This document shows, one piece after another, positions 47,243-56,475 of a stretch of 64,000 nucleotides of DNA. Numbering within the stretch: the first letter of the stretch is position 1; the number at the start of each line of letters is the position of its first letter. The notes beneath the pieces were generated by a model that searched no databases, was not told where the DNA came from, and saw only the letters and a program-made list of their open reading frames with translations. This DNA comes from Actinoplanes derwentensis (GTDB lineage: Bacteria; Actinomycetota; Actinomycetes; Mycobacteriales; Micromonosporaceae): assembly GCF_900104725.1 (NCBI RefSeq), contig NZ_LT629758.1, forward strand, positions 1,426,001 to 1,490,000, in the 5' to 3' direction. A program made the translations under genes and the position numbers.

Positions 47243-48676
47243 GTGGCCATGGAGAAGAATCCGATGTGGTCCCGGCGCGACATCCTGGGGATGGGCGTGG
47301 GAGTTCTCGGCGCCGCCGGTCTGGCCGCGTGCGGCGGCGGCACCGAGTCACCGAAGGTGCAGGCCGAGGTCCCCAAGGACCTGCTCGACGCCGCGGTGGC
47401 GTTGAAGGGCTCCTCGATGGGGATGCTGTCGCAGAAGCTCTACTCGACCGCGGCGAACGAGGCGCTCGACAGTTCGATCCGCAAGTTCGCCGAAGCCACC
47501 GGGACGACGATCGAGAACAGTCTGGTCCAGGCGGACGCGGGGGACGTGGTCGCCAAGATCGATGCCGAGGTCAAGGGCGGCGTGGCCCGTGACCTGGCGT
47601 TCATGACCGACTCGCGGTTCGTCGCGCAGTTCCAGGCGCTCGGCGACCTGACCGACGTGTCGGACGTCGTCACGACGCTGACCGCCCGGTACGGCGAGCC
47701 CTGCGCGGAGGCCAAGAACTTCTGCGTGTTCGACGGTAAATGGTTCGCGATCCCGTACCACTTCATCGGGATCGGGTCGATGCTGCGCAAGGACTGGATG
47801 CAGGAGAAGGGCATCACCGGCAAGGACGTCTACACCTGGGAGGAGTTGCGGGACCTGTGCATGGAGATCTCCGACCCGGGCAAACGCCGGTTCGGCTGGG
47901 GCATGACGGTGAACCGCTCCGGTGACGGCAACGGCATGATCGAGGCGCTGATCAACTCGTACGGCGGGGCGATCGCCTCCAACGACGGCCGCAAGGTCAC
48001 CTTCGACACGCCCGAAACGGTGCAGGCGGTGACGTTCCTGGGTGACATCTACACCAACCCGAAGTTCAAGCCGATGCTGCCACCCGGGGTGGACAGCTGG
48101 ACCGACACCAGTAACAACGAGAACTGGCTCGCCGGGGTCCTGGGCTACACCCGCAACAGTTTCAGTATCTACGCGGACTCCAAGACCAAGAAGAATCCGG
48201 TGTACGACAACACGCACGTCTTCTCCGACTGCATCGGCCCGGCGACCGACAAGTCCCTGCTGCTCGGCCAATCCCAGGGTTTCGTCGTCTTCAAGGGTGC
48301 CAAGAACGGCGACCTCGCGAAGCTTCTGGCGCAGTACCTGGTCAGCGCCCCCGCCCTGGTCGGGGTCGCCAAAGAGGCGCCCGGCCTGGCCCTGCCCGCG
48401 TGGGAGAAGGTGTGGGACGCCGACCCGTTCTTCACCAGCGGCGACCCGGCGTTCGCGATGCTGCGCACGATGTCCCAGCAGCCGCTGCCGCTGCCCACCA
48501 AGAACGGCCTGTCGTTCCCGCAGAAGGCCAGCGCCGGACAGCAGGCCGTGGTCGCCGCCTACGTCCTGACCGACATGATGCAGCAGGTCGTCCAGGGTGC
48601 GGCGCCCGCACCGGCGGTCACCGCCGCGCACGCGAAGATGGTGCAGATCTTCAAACAGCAGGGGCTGCCACAGTGA
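47243..48676 (+). CDS. Sugar ABC transporter substrate-binding lipoprotein (Tat-type signal)
   Basis: 477 residues; GTG at 47243 or ATG at 47249. The signal peptide carries a twin-arginine motif and a lipobox (SRRDILGMGVGVLGAAGLAA, then Cys), so it is probably Tat-exported and lipid-anchored. The mature part has the family-1 extracellular solute-binding layout (SSIRKFAEATGTTIENSLVQ, GKWFAIPYHFIGIGSMLRKD, TWEELRDLCMEISDPGKRRF). Likely ligand is an oligosaccharide or sugar acid of the arabinose type (inference from the neighbouring enzymes). Its TGA overlaps the permease GTG. Confidence 0.92.
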   Translation: MAMEKNPMWSRRDILGMGVGVLGAAGLAACGGGTESPKVQAEVPKDLLDAAVALKGSSMGMLSQKLYSTAANEALDSSIRKFAEATGTTIENSLVQADAGDVVAKIDAEVKGGVARDLAFMTDSRFVAQFQALGDLTDVSDVVTTLTARYGEPCAEAKNFCVFDGKWFAIPYHFIGIGSMLRKDWMQEKGITGKDVYTWEELRDLCMEISDPGKRRFGWGMTVNRSGDGNGMIEALINSYGGAIASNDGRKVTFDTPETVQAVTFLGDIYTNPKFKPMLPPGVDSWTDTSNNENWLAGVLGYTRNSFSIYADSKTKKNPVYDNTHVFSDCIGPATDKSLLLGQSQGFVVFKGAKNGDLAKLLAQYLVSAPALVGVAKEAPGLALPAWEKVWDADPFFTSGDPAFAMLRTMSQQPLPLPTKNGLSFPQKASAGQQAVVAAYVLTDMMQQVVQGAAPAPAVTAAHAKMVQIFKQQGLPQ

Positions 48677-50601
48677 GGTCAGCGGTCCAGCGGCGGCTGG
48701 GACGCGACTGGCGGCTCGCGGCACTCTTCCTGGCACCGACCGCGCTGCTGGTCGGGGTGCTGGTGCTGGTGCCGATCGTCCAGTCGATCATCACCAGCAC
48801 CACCGAACGACACGGCGCGGACAGCGTGTTCGTCGGACTGGACAACTACACCGCCCTGACCGGAGACAAACAGTTCCACACCGGCGTGGTGAACTCGTTC
48901 GTCTTCACCGCGTACGCCGAAGTGTTCAAAGTGGTGCTGGGGTTGTCCGCGGCCCTGCTGCTGCACCGGCTGCGCCGCGGACGCGCCCTGCTGATCGGGC
49001 TGCTGCTGGTGCCGTGGGTGGTGCCCACGGTGGTGACGGCGTTCAGCTGGCGCTCGCTGCTCGACCCGATCTTCGGCAGCGTCAACACGCTGCTCACCGC
49101 CTCCGGGATCGGCCCGCTGCTGGCCCAGGCGCATCTGATCGACGCCTGGCCGGCCGGCTGGCTGTCGGACGCCTCACTGGCCATGCCGTCGGTGATCCTG
49201 GTCAACGTGTGGAAGGGGGTGCCGTTCTTCACCGTCTGTTTCCTGGCCGGGTTGAAGGCGATCCCCGCCGACCAGTACGAGGCCGCGACCATCGACGGCG
49301 CCTCGGCCTGGCAGCGGTTCGCGAACGTGACACTGCCCGGACTGCGCCACGTGATCACCGTGACGGTGACCCTGTCGTCGATCTGGACGTTCAACAACTT
49401 CGACCTGATCTGGTTGCTGACCCAGGGCGGCCCGGGCGAGGTGACCGCGCCGTACGTGCTGGTCGCCTACTCGAAGGCGATCCTGCAACTGCAGTACGGC
49501 GCGGGCGCGGCGGTCACGCTGGTCATGCTGCCGATCATCGCCGGGCTGGTGTTCGTGCTGGTCCGTTTGCTGCGCCAGGACGGGGTGCCGCGAACGCCCC
49601 GGCCGGGACTCCGGTTCCTGCCCCGGATCGTCGCCGCGGTCGTCACCGTTCTGCTGTTCTGGGCGTCACCGGAGATCTTCTGGAAGGCGGCAGTGGTCCT
49701 GGCGGTGGTGCTGCTGATCGCGGCGGCGGTCGGCCGGGTGGTCACCGTGCTGGGGGAACGCGGCGGCCGGCGGGCGTCCGCTGCGGTGTCGAAGGTCGGA
49801 TCCGGGATCGCGCTGACCGGCCTGCTCGCCTTCGTGCTCGGTCCGATGTACTGGATCGCGGTCACCGCGTTCAAGTCCGAGAACCAGGTCGTGATGCGCG
49901 ACAACGACCTGTGGCCGACGCCGTGGACCCTGGAGCAGTTCAGCGCCCTGTTCACCGACCAGCCGTTCGGGCGCTGGTACCTGAACACCCTGATGGTGTC
50001 GGCGGCGTCCACCGCGATCGCCCTGGTCTGCGCGGCCCTGGGTGGGTACGCGCTGGCCCGGCTGCGGTTCCGCGGAGCGCAGGGCTTCACTGTCACGGTG
50101 CTGCTCACCTACGTGATGCCGGGTGCGCTGCTGTTCATCCCGCTGTACCAGCTGCTCATCCAGGCGCGGCTCACCGACTCGTTGTGGTCGCTGGTGCTGA
50201 CCTACCCGACGTTCACGCTGCCGTTCGCCACCTGGCTGCTGACCGGGTACTTCGCGTCGATCCCGGTCGACTTGGAGGAGGCCGCTCTGGTCGACGGCTG
50301 CACCCGGATCCAGGCGTTCGGCCGGGTGGTGCTGCCTCTGGCCAAGCCGGGACTGCTGGCGGTCGCGCTGTTCACCCTGACCAACGCCTGGAACGAGTTC
50401 CTGTTCGCCTTCGTCTTCATCACCAAGGACGACTACAAGACACTCCCGGTCGGGATGCAGTCGATGATCGCCGGGGACGTCGTCCCACAGGGGCAGCTCG
50501 CCGCGGCGTCGCTGCTGGTCAGCATCCCGGTGGTGATCATGTATGCGTTCGGCCAGCGCTTCCTGACCGAGGGCCTGACAGCGGGGGCGGTCAAAGGCTG
50601 A
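48673..50601 (+). CDS. Single-chain fused ABC sugar permease (MalF-like plus MalG-like)
   Basis: 642 residues in one frame containing both permeases of a carbohydrate ABC importer. The first half (LAALFLAPTALLVGVLVLVP) ends in a MalF-type module with EAA loop EAATIDGASAWQRFANVTLP (Glu203); a linker with two extra hydrophobic helices (ILRFLPRIVAAVV to VVLLIAAAVG, about 310-370) leads to a MalG-type half with EEAALVDGCTRIQAFGRVVL (Glu535). These are normally separate genes, so this is a fusion. No ATPase gene is in the cluster, so a shared MsiK-like ATPase is implied, as in Streptomyces (family knowledge). GTG overlaps the binding-protein stop. Confidence 0.9.
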   Translation: MRSAVQRRLGRDWRLAALFLAPTALLVGVLVLVPIVQSIITSTTERHGADSVFVGLDNYTALTGDKQFHTGVVNSFVFTAYAEVFKVVLGLSAALLLHRLRRGRALLIGLLLVPWVVPTVVTAFSWRSLLDPIFGSVNTLLTASGIGPLLAQAHLIDAWPAGWLSDASLAMPSVILVNVWKGVPFFTVCFLAGLKAIPADQYEAATIDGASAWQRFANVTLPGLRHVITVTVTLSSIWTFNNFDLIWLLTQGGPGEVTAPYVLVAYSKAILQLQYGAGAAVTLVMLPIIAGLVFVLVRLLRQDGVPRTPRPGLRFLPRIVAAVVTVLLFWASPEIFWKAAVVLAVVLLIAAAVGRVVTVLGERGGRRASAAVSKVGSGIALTGLLAFVLGPMYWIAVTAFKSENQVVMRDNDLWPTPWTLEQFSALFTDQPFGRWYLNTLMVSAASTAIALVCAALGGYALARLRFRGAQGFTVTVLLTYVMPGALLFIPLYQLLIQARLTDSLWSLVLTYPTFTLPFATWLLTGYFASIPVDLEEAALVDGCTRIQAFGRVVLPLAKPGLLAVALFTLTNAWNEFLFAFVFITKDDYKTLPVGMQSMIAGDVVPQGQLAAASLLVSIPVVIMYAFGQRFLTEGLTAGAVKG

Positions 50602-50604
50602 AGA

Positions 50605-51456
50605 TCAACTACCGGGTTCCCAGTACGGGGTACGAAGTCCGGTGCCGACCCGGGTGGTGAACAGCCGCCCGGACAGCGGAAACCTCGCCAGATCAGTGGG
50701 GGAGAGATCCTGGGTGGCGGTCGTGATCACCAGGACGTCCAGATCGGGACCGGCGAAGGTCACACTGGTGGTGTGCGGGGCGTCCACCTCGACCACCGCC
50801 AGAAGCTCGCCGTCGGGGGACCGGCACTCGATCCGGCCGTCGCCCCAGATCGCCAGCCACAGGTTGCCGGCGGCGTCCACGCACAGGCCGTCCGGAAGGC
50901 CGTCGGCGACGGTGAACAGCACGGTCCGGTGGCCCGCCGGGTAGTCACGGACGTAGACGGTGCGGGTGAGCGAGTCGACGCTGTAGAACCGGTCCCCGGC
51001 CGGGCTCCAGGCCAGGCCGTTGGAGAGCGTCAGGTCGTCGTCGATCGTGACGCACTCCCCGTCCTGAAGGCGGACCAGCACCTGCGAGCCGGGGCCGAGA
51101 CTGCCGACCAGGAACCGGCCGGACGGGTCGACCGCGCCGTCGTTCAACCGGCCCGGCGTGCCCTCCGGCAGCACGCGCGCGACGTGCGCCCGCCTGCCGT
51201 CGGCGTGCACCCGGGTGAGTGTCTCCCGCTCGGCGACCAGCAGATCGCCGTTCTCGGCGACCGCGACGGCACCCACGCTCCGGTCGAAGGACCAGGTCCG
51301 GACCGGCTCGATCCGGTCGCCGAGTCGGCCCTCGTGCACGTGGCCGGCCATGATGTCGACCCACAGCAGACGCTGCCGGGCGTGATCCCACACCGGCCCC
51401 TCGCCGAGGAAGTGGCAGGTGCCGGTCGCGGGCCGCGCGGTGTATCGCGTGATCAT
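50605..51456 (-). CDS. SMP-30/gluconolactonase family sugar lactonase
   Basis: 283-residue six-bladed beta-propeller: the metal Glu in FLGEGPVWDHARQRLLWVDI, then RLNDGAVDPSGRFLVG (Asn/Asp ligands), LSNGLAWSPAGDRFYSVDS and PDGLCVDAAGNLWLAIWG. These are the hallmark blades of SMP-30 lactonases, which open sugar-1,4-lactones to acids. It would feed the sugar-acid dehydratase at 52354. Its start is coupled to the IclR stop upstream on the same strand (ATGA-type overlap). Confidence 0.9.
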   Translation of the reverse strand: MITRYTARPATGTCHFLGEGPVWDHARQRLLWVDIMAGHVHEGRLGDRIEPVRTWSFDRSVGAVAVAENGDLLVAERETLTRVHADGRRAHVARVLPEGTPGRLNDGAVDPSGRFLVGSLGPGSQVLVRLQDGECVTIDDDLTLSNGLAWSPAGDRFYSVDSLTRTVYVRDYPAGHRTVLFTVADGLPDGLCVDAAGNLWLAIWGDGRIECRSPDGELLAVVEVDAPHTTSVTFAGPDLDVLVITTATQDLSPTDLARFPLSGRLFTTRVGTGLRTPYWEPGS

Positions 51457-52232
51457 GGGGTCTCCGTGGAGCCGGCGACGAGGGCGCGGATGGCGGGCAG
51501 GTCGTCCGCGAGTTCACCCACCGGCATCCGGTAGACCAGGCCGCTGATGCTGATCGCTCCGCTGGGCACGGTCGGTGAGGTCAGGTATACCGGGACGGCC
51601 AGGCAGTTGACACCGGGTTCGTTCTCCTGGTCGTCGACGGCGTAACCGTTCGCGCGGACCTGTTCGAGTTCGGCGTGCAGGTCCTCAGCGGTGGCGGCGG
51701 ACCGTTCGGTCGGCCGTTCCAGCGGCCGGTCGCCGATCCAGTCCCGGACCGCCCGCTCGTCGCGCAGCAGCCCGGCGAGGAGCATCTTGCCGACGGCGGT
51801 GCAGTGCGCGGGGTTGCGGCCACCGATCACCGAGTTGAGCCGGACCGCGCCGACCGGTGGATCCAGCTTCGACCGGTAGACCACCGACCGGCCGTCCAGT
51901 GTGGCGTAGTGGACCGTCTCGCCGTACCGCTCGCACAGGGCCCGCAGGATCGGCAGGACCCGGACGTGGTCGGGGCGGGTCTCGTGGTGGGCGAAGGCCA
52001 GGCGCAGGAACTCGTCGCCGAGCACGTAGCGCCCGTACCCGTCCTGGCTGGCGAACCCGGCCCGGCGCAGCGACGCGAGCGCCCGGTGCACGGTGGGTTT
52101 GGCGCTGGCGACCGTGCGGGCCATCTCCTCCAGGCCGATGCCGCCGGGATGGCGGGCCAGTTCGGCCAGCACGGCCAGCACCCGGTCGGCGCCGACCAGG
52201 CGATCCGGGGTCGCGGCCCGCTGTTGCGTCAC
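51453..52232 (-). CDS. IclR family transcriptional regulator
   Basis: 259 residues: IclR winged helix (ADRVLAVLAELARHPGGIGL, ASAKPTVHRALASLRRAGFA) and effector domain (HCTAVGKMLLAGLLRDERAV, DDQENEPGVNCLAVPVYLTS). Divergent from the IlvD/Edd-type dehydratase, 121 bp away, with a CCGTT...AACGG dyad in the gap, and cotranscribed with the lactonase, so it is the likely local repressor of the pathway. Confidence 0.92.
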   Translation of the reverse strand: MTQQRAATPDRLVGADRVLAVLAELARHPGGIGLEEMARTVASAKPTVHRALASLRRAGFASQDGYGRYVLGDEFLRLAFAHHETRPDHVRVLPILRALCERYGETVHYATLDGRSVVYRSKLDPPVGAVRLNSVIGGRNPAHCTAVGKMLLAGLLRDERAVRDWIGDRPLERPTERSAATAEDLHAELEQVRANGYAVDDQENEPGVNCLAVPVYLTSPTVPSGAISISGLVYRMPVGELADDLPAIRALVAGSTETP

Positions 52233-52320
52233 GATTCCGGATAGTAGACCGCTGTTCCGGCGAACGAAACCATTGCGAAGTGGCGTGCGTCAATGCCATC
52301 GTATTTCAATCATATGACCA

Positions 52321-52336
52321 CCGTTCCAGATAACGG
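52321..52336. promoter_or_regulatory. Dyad before the dehydratase gene
   Basis: CCGTT, six bases, AACGG: 5-bp arms between the divergent iclR and dehydratase genes, 17 bases ahead of the dehydratase start. Candidate IclR site; modest arm length. Confidence 0.5.
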
Positions 52337-52353
52337 AATCTCGGAGGTTGACG

Positions 52354-54069
52354 ATGCAGCCGCGACGCAGTGCGCAGTGGTACGGCGGTGACGACCGGAA
52401 CAGCTACATCCACCGCGCCTGGATGCGGCGCGGCCTGCCGGCCGACGCGTTCGACGGGCGCCCGCACATCGCCATCGCCAACACCGCCTCCGACCTGACG
52501 CCCTGCAACGCCCACCTCGACGAGGTCGGACGCAGCGTCGCCGCCGGCATCGAGCGGGCCGGCGGCATCCCGCTGAACCTGCCGGTGGTGTCGATCGGTG
52601 AGACCCAGGTCCGGCCGACCGCGATGCTGTGGCGCAACATGGCCGCGATGGCGATCGAGGAGATGCTGCGCGCCAACCCGATCGACGGCGTGGTGCTGCT
52701 CGGCGGCTGTGACAAGACCATCCCGGCGCTGCTGATGGGCGCCGCCTCGGTCGACCTGCCCGCCGTGGTGGTTCCCGGCGGCCCGATGCTGACCGGCACC
52801 TTCCGTGGTGTCCCGCTCGGCTGCGGCACCGACGTGTGGCGGCTGTCCGAGGAGGTCCGCGCGGGCACGCTCGGCGCCGCCGAGTTCCAGCGCTCCGAGT
52901 CGTCGATGATCCGCAGCAAGGGCCACTGCAACACGATGGGCACCGCCTCGACGATGGGCCTGCTCGCCGAGGTGCTGGGGATGACCCTGCCCGGAGTGGC
53001 CGGCACCCCGGCTCCGGACAGTCGCCTGCTGGAAGCCGCCCACGCCACCGGGGTGCTCGCCGTCGGCCTGGTCGACGAGGACCGCCGCCCCAGCCAGGTG
53101 CTGACCCGAGGCTCGTTCCTCAACGCGATCGTCGCGCTGGCCGCTCTGGGCGGGTCCACCAACGCCGTGGTGCACCTGCTCGCGATCGCCGGGCGCCTCG
53201 GCGTGCCGCTGACCCAGGACGACTTCGACACCACCGGCGCCGGGGTGCCGCTGCTGGTCGACCTGCAGCCGGCCGGCCGCTTCCTGATGGACGACCTCTA
53301 CCGCGCCGGTGGTCTGCACGCCGTGCTCGCCGAGGTCCGCGACCTCCTCGATCCGGCCGCGATCACGGTCACCGGCCGTCCGCTGGTCGACTACCTGAAC
53401 ACCGCTGCGGTGTACGACCGGGAGGTGATCCGCCCCCGCGCCGCACCGCTGCGCCCGCACGCCGGGATCGCGGTCCTCTACGGCAACCTCGCCCCGGGCG
53501 GCGCCGTCGTCAAACCGGCCGCCGCGTCCCCGCACCTGCTGCGGCACCGCGGCCCGGCGGTGGTCTTCGACTCGGTCGAGGACCTGAACACCCGCCTCGA
53601 CGACCCGGACCTGGACGTCACCGCCGACTCGGTGCTGATCCTGCGCGGCTGCGGCCCCCGGGGGTACCCCGGCATGCCCGAGGTCGCCAACCTGCCGTTG
53701 CCGGCGAAACTGCTGGAGCAGGGGGTCCGCGACATGGTCCGGATCTGCGACGGGCGGATGTCGGGCACCGCGTACGGGACGGTCGTCCTGCACGTCGCAC
53801 CGGAGGCGGCGGCCGGTGGACCGCTGGCCAAAGTCCGCACCGGCGACATGATCGTTCTCGACGTGGCGAATCGCCGCCTCGACGCCGACGTCCTCGACGC
53901 CGACTGGGCCGCCCGCGAGCCGTCACCGGAGGCGGCCAAGGCCTATGCGGCGCCGTCGCGCGGCTGGGAGCGGCTCTACGTCGAGACCGTCGGGCAGGCC
54001 GACACCGGCGCCGACTGCGACTTCCTGCTCGGCTCCAGCGGCGACCGTGTCTCCCGGGAGTCGCACTGA
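52354..54069 (+). CDS. IlvD/Edd-family sugar-acid dehydratase (pentonate dehydratase type)
   Basis: 571 residues from ATG at 52354 (GGAGG 6 bases upstream; a TTG at 52348 is weaker). Iron-sulfur cysteines at the family positions: TPCNAHLDE (Cys51), GGCDKTIPALLMG (Cys119), SKGHCNTMGTAST (Cys192). The RAWMRRGLPADAFDGRPHIA opening is typical of arabinonate/xylonate dehydratases rather than dihydroxy-acid dehydratase. Converts an aldonate to the 2-keto-3-deoxy acid that the FAH-family enzyme at 45476 would take on. No sugar dehydrogenase or 2-oxoglutarate-semialdehyde dehydrogenase is in the window, so the route is incomplete here. Confidence 0.88.
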   Translation: MQPRRSAQWYGGDDRNSYIHRAWMRRGLPADAFDGRPHIAIANTASDLTPCNAHLDEVGRSVAAGIERAGGIPLNLPVVSIGETQVRPTAMLWRNMAAMAIEEMLRANPIDGVVLLGGCDKTIPALLMGAASVDLPAVVVPGGPMLTGTFRGVPLGCGTDVWRLSEEVRAGTLGAAEFQRSESSMIRSKGHCNTMGTASTMGLLAEVLGMTLPGVAGTPAPDSRLLEAAHATGVLAVGLVDEDRRPSQVLTRGSFLNAIVALAALGGSTNAVVHLLAIAGRLGVPLTQDDFDTTGAGVPLLVDLQPAGRFLMDDLYRAGGLHAVLAEVRDLLDPAAITVTGRPLVDYLNTAAVYDREVIRPRAAPLRPHAGIAVLYGNLAPGGAVVKPAAASPHLLRHRGPAVVFDSVEDLNTRLDDPDLDVTADSVLILRGCGPRGYPGMPEVANLPLPAKLLEQGVRDMVRICDGRMSGTAYGTVVLHVAPEAAAGGPLAKVRTGDMIVLDVANRRLDADVLDADWAAREPSPEAAKAYAAPSRGWERLYVETVGQADTGADCDFLLGSSGDRVSRESH

Positions 54070-54087
54070 CCGCCGGGGCGGTTTCTT
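54069..54087 (+). terminator. Intrinsic terminator after the dehydratase gene
   Basis: ACCGCC, GG, GGCGGT followed by TTCTT, immediately after the dehydratase stop codon. Confidence 0.65.
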
Positions 54088-54156
54088 GACAGTAACCCTC
54101 CGATCCGGCCGGAGCCGTCCGATCCTTACGGGGAACACCGGGGGAGAGGACACAGG

Positions 54157-56475
54157 TTGAACAGCAATCGACCGGCGCAGCGACCGGTGGATCACCTCCG
54201 CCGGGACCCGGTGCTTCGTGGGCTGACCGGGCTCACGCTGGCCGGGATCGTGCTGTTCTTCGTTTTCGCGGGGCAGCCCGAACTCCAGGTGCGGATCTAC
54301 TGGTTGTTCCAGGTGCCCCTGGACGCGGCGCTGGCGTTCGGCGGATGGCGGCTGCGGACCCTCGCACCCGCGCGGTATCGGCGATTCTGGTCGATGATCG
54401 CGTTCGCCGGGGCCTCGTTCACCATCGGGGACACGTACCACACGCTCTCGGTCCTGGTCGTGCCCGGCGCACCGTCACTGAACGGCGGCGCGGTCCAGAC
54501 GATCTTCTTCGCGGTGGGGATGACCAGCAACGTCATCGCCTGCCTGATCTTCCCGCAGGGTCTGCGGACCGCCCGGGAGAAGTTCATCTTCTGGCTCGAC
54601 GCCGCCACCGTGCTGGTCGGCGGCGGGGTGGTCGCCTGGTGTTTCGCGTTCAACCCGATCGGTGGCTCGCACACCGACCGGCTCACCGCCAGCGTCACCG
54701 CGGCGCTGGTGCTGGTCGCGACGTTCTCGGCGACCAAGGTCGCCCTGATCAAGGACCCGCCGATGGCGCGGATCGCGGCGTGGCCGATGGTCTGCGCGGC
54801 GCTGATCCAGGGCATCAGCTCGGTGCTGCCCGGTCCGTTCCAAACTCTCGACCATCCGTACGTGTACGCGATCCGCCTGCTGCCCTCCCTGTTGATCGCG
54901 TTCGGGCCGTGGATCCAGATCATCGTCCTGCGCATCGGGGACACCCGCCACTCCACCAAGCGGCGCCCCTACAGCCTGCTGCCGTACGGCATGATCATGG
55001 TGACCTTCGCGGTGTTCTTCATGATGCTGCCGATGACCGCGTCGTCGCAGCTCGTCGGCGCCACCATCGGCGTCGTGGTGATCACCTGCCTGGTCGCCGG
55101 CCGGCAGCTGGTCGCCTTCCACGACAACGCGAAACTGATCGGGCGGCTCGACGTCGCCCTCGGTGAACTACGCGACCAGGCCCTGTTCGACGGGCTGACC
55201 GGGCTGGCCAACCGGACCCACTTCAGCGCCGAGACGGTACGCCTGCTCGACGCCGAATCCACCCTGCTGCTGATCGACCTCGACGACTTCAAGACCGTCA
55301 ACGACACGATGGGCCACGCCTCCGGCGACGCCTTGCTGATCACGGTCGCGGCCCGGCTGCGCGGAGCACTGCGCGACGGCGACGTGGCGTGCCGGATGGG
55401 TGGTGACGAGTTCGCGGTGCTGCTGCCCCGGACCACCGCCGACGACGCGAACCTGATCGTGCAGAACCTCCTCGACCGGCTCGCCGAACCGATCGTGCTG
55501 CTGCAGCACACCGTCGTCACCCGCGCCAGCGTCGGGATGACCGTCGCGCGTCCCGGCGACGACCCGTCGACCCTACTCAGCACCGCCGACATCGCGATGT
55601 ACGAGGCGAAACGCCGCGGCAAGGGCATCTGGGTCACCTACACCGACGAGATGGGTGCCCGGATCTCCGCCGAGGCCGTTCTCATCCGGGAGATGGGCCA
55701 GGCCCTCGACGAGGACCAGTTCGTGCTGCACTACCAGCCGATCGTGCGGCTCTGCGACGGCGCGATCAGCGGCGTCGAGGCCCTGATCCGGTGGAACCAT
55801 CCGGAACGCGGGCTGGTGTCGCCGCTGGAGTTCATCCCGGTCGCCGAACGCACCGGCCAGATCGTCGACATCGGCCGCTGGGCGCTGCGCGAGGCCTGCC
55901 GGCAGGCCGCCGCCTGGCTCGCCGCGGCACCGCATCGGGTGCCGATCTACGTCGGGGTCAACGTGGCCGGCCGGCAGTTGCGTGACCCCGACCTGGTCAC
56001 CGACGTGGCCACCGCGCTCGCCGTCACCGGGCTGCCGGCGGCTCTGCTGGTCATCGAGGTGACCGAGACCGCGGTCCTGGACGACGAACAGTCGCACGCC
56101 ACCATGGAGGCGCTGCGCGACCTCGGGGTGCGGCTCGCCCTGGACGACTTCGGTACCGCCGCGTCGTCGCTGGGCCTGCTGTTGACCTGCCCGGTCAACT
56201 CCCTGAAACTGGACCGTTCGTTCGTCGAGTCGATCAACACGGTGAGCCGGCAGGCGGCGGTCGCCACCGCGGTCAGCCAGATGGCGGCGGCCCTGGAGTT
56301 CGCGTCGGTCGCCGAAGGCATCGAGACCGCGGAACAGGCCGAACTGCTCCGCGGGCTCGGCTACCAGTACGGGCAGGGCTATCTCTACTCGCGGCCGGTC
56401 CCGCCGGACGGCATCAGCGTGCTGCGGTCAGTAGCCGATCTTGAAAGTGGCGTCCTGCTGGAGACTGGCCGCTGA
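54157..56475 (+). CDS. Membrane GGDEF-EAL cyclic-di-GMP protein
   Basis: 772 residues from TTG at 54157 (GGGGGAGAGGA upstream). N-terminal membrane part with about eight to nine helices (from LRGLTGLTLAGIVLFFVFAG to IGVVVITCLVAGRQLVAF, residues 20-320). Then a GGDEF domain with intact MGGDEF (Gly415-Phe419) and, nine residues before it, an RDGD (R406, D409) I-site typical of product inhibition; and an EAL domain with VEALIRW (Glu541), DDFGTA and EGIET. Both synthesis and hydrolysis of c-di-GMP are possible. Tail overlaps the convergent GH43 gene by 48 bp. Confidence 0.92.
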   Translation: MNSNRPAQRPVDHLRRDPVLRGLTGLTLAGIVLFFVFAGQPELQVRIYWLFQVPLDAALAFGGWRLRTLAPARYRRFWSMIAFAGASFTIGDTYHTLSVLVVPGAPSLNGGAVQTIFFAVGMTSNVIACLIFPQGLRTAREKFIFWLDAATVLVGGGVVAWCFAFNPIGGSHTDRLTASVTAALVLVATFSATKVALIKDPPMARIAAWPMVCAALIQGISSVLPGPFQTLDHPYVYAIRLLPSLLIAFGPWIQIIVLRIGDTRHSTKRRPYSLLPYGMIMVTFAVFFMMLPMTASSQLVGATIGVVVITCLVAGRQLVAFHDNAKLIGRLDVALGELRDQALFDGLTGLANRTHFSAETVRLLDAESTLLLIDLDDFKTVNDTMGHASGDALLITVAARLRGALRDGDVACRMGGDEFAVLLPRTTADDANLIVQNLLDRLAEPIVLLQHTVVTRASVGMTVARPGDDPSTLLSTADIAMYEAKRRGKGIWVTYTDEMGARISAEAVLIREMGQALDEDQFVLHYQPIVRLCDGAISGVEALIRWNHPERGLVSPLEFIPVAERTGQIVDIGRWALREACRQAAAWLAAAPHRVPIYVGVNVAGRQLRDPDLVTDVATALAVTGLPAALLVIEVTETAVLDDEQSHATMEALRDLGVRLALDDFGTAASSLGLLLTCPVNSLKLDRSFVESINTVSRQAAVATAVSQMAAALEFASVAEGIETAEQAELLRGLGYQYGQGYLYSRPVPPDGISVLRSVADLESGVLLETGR

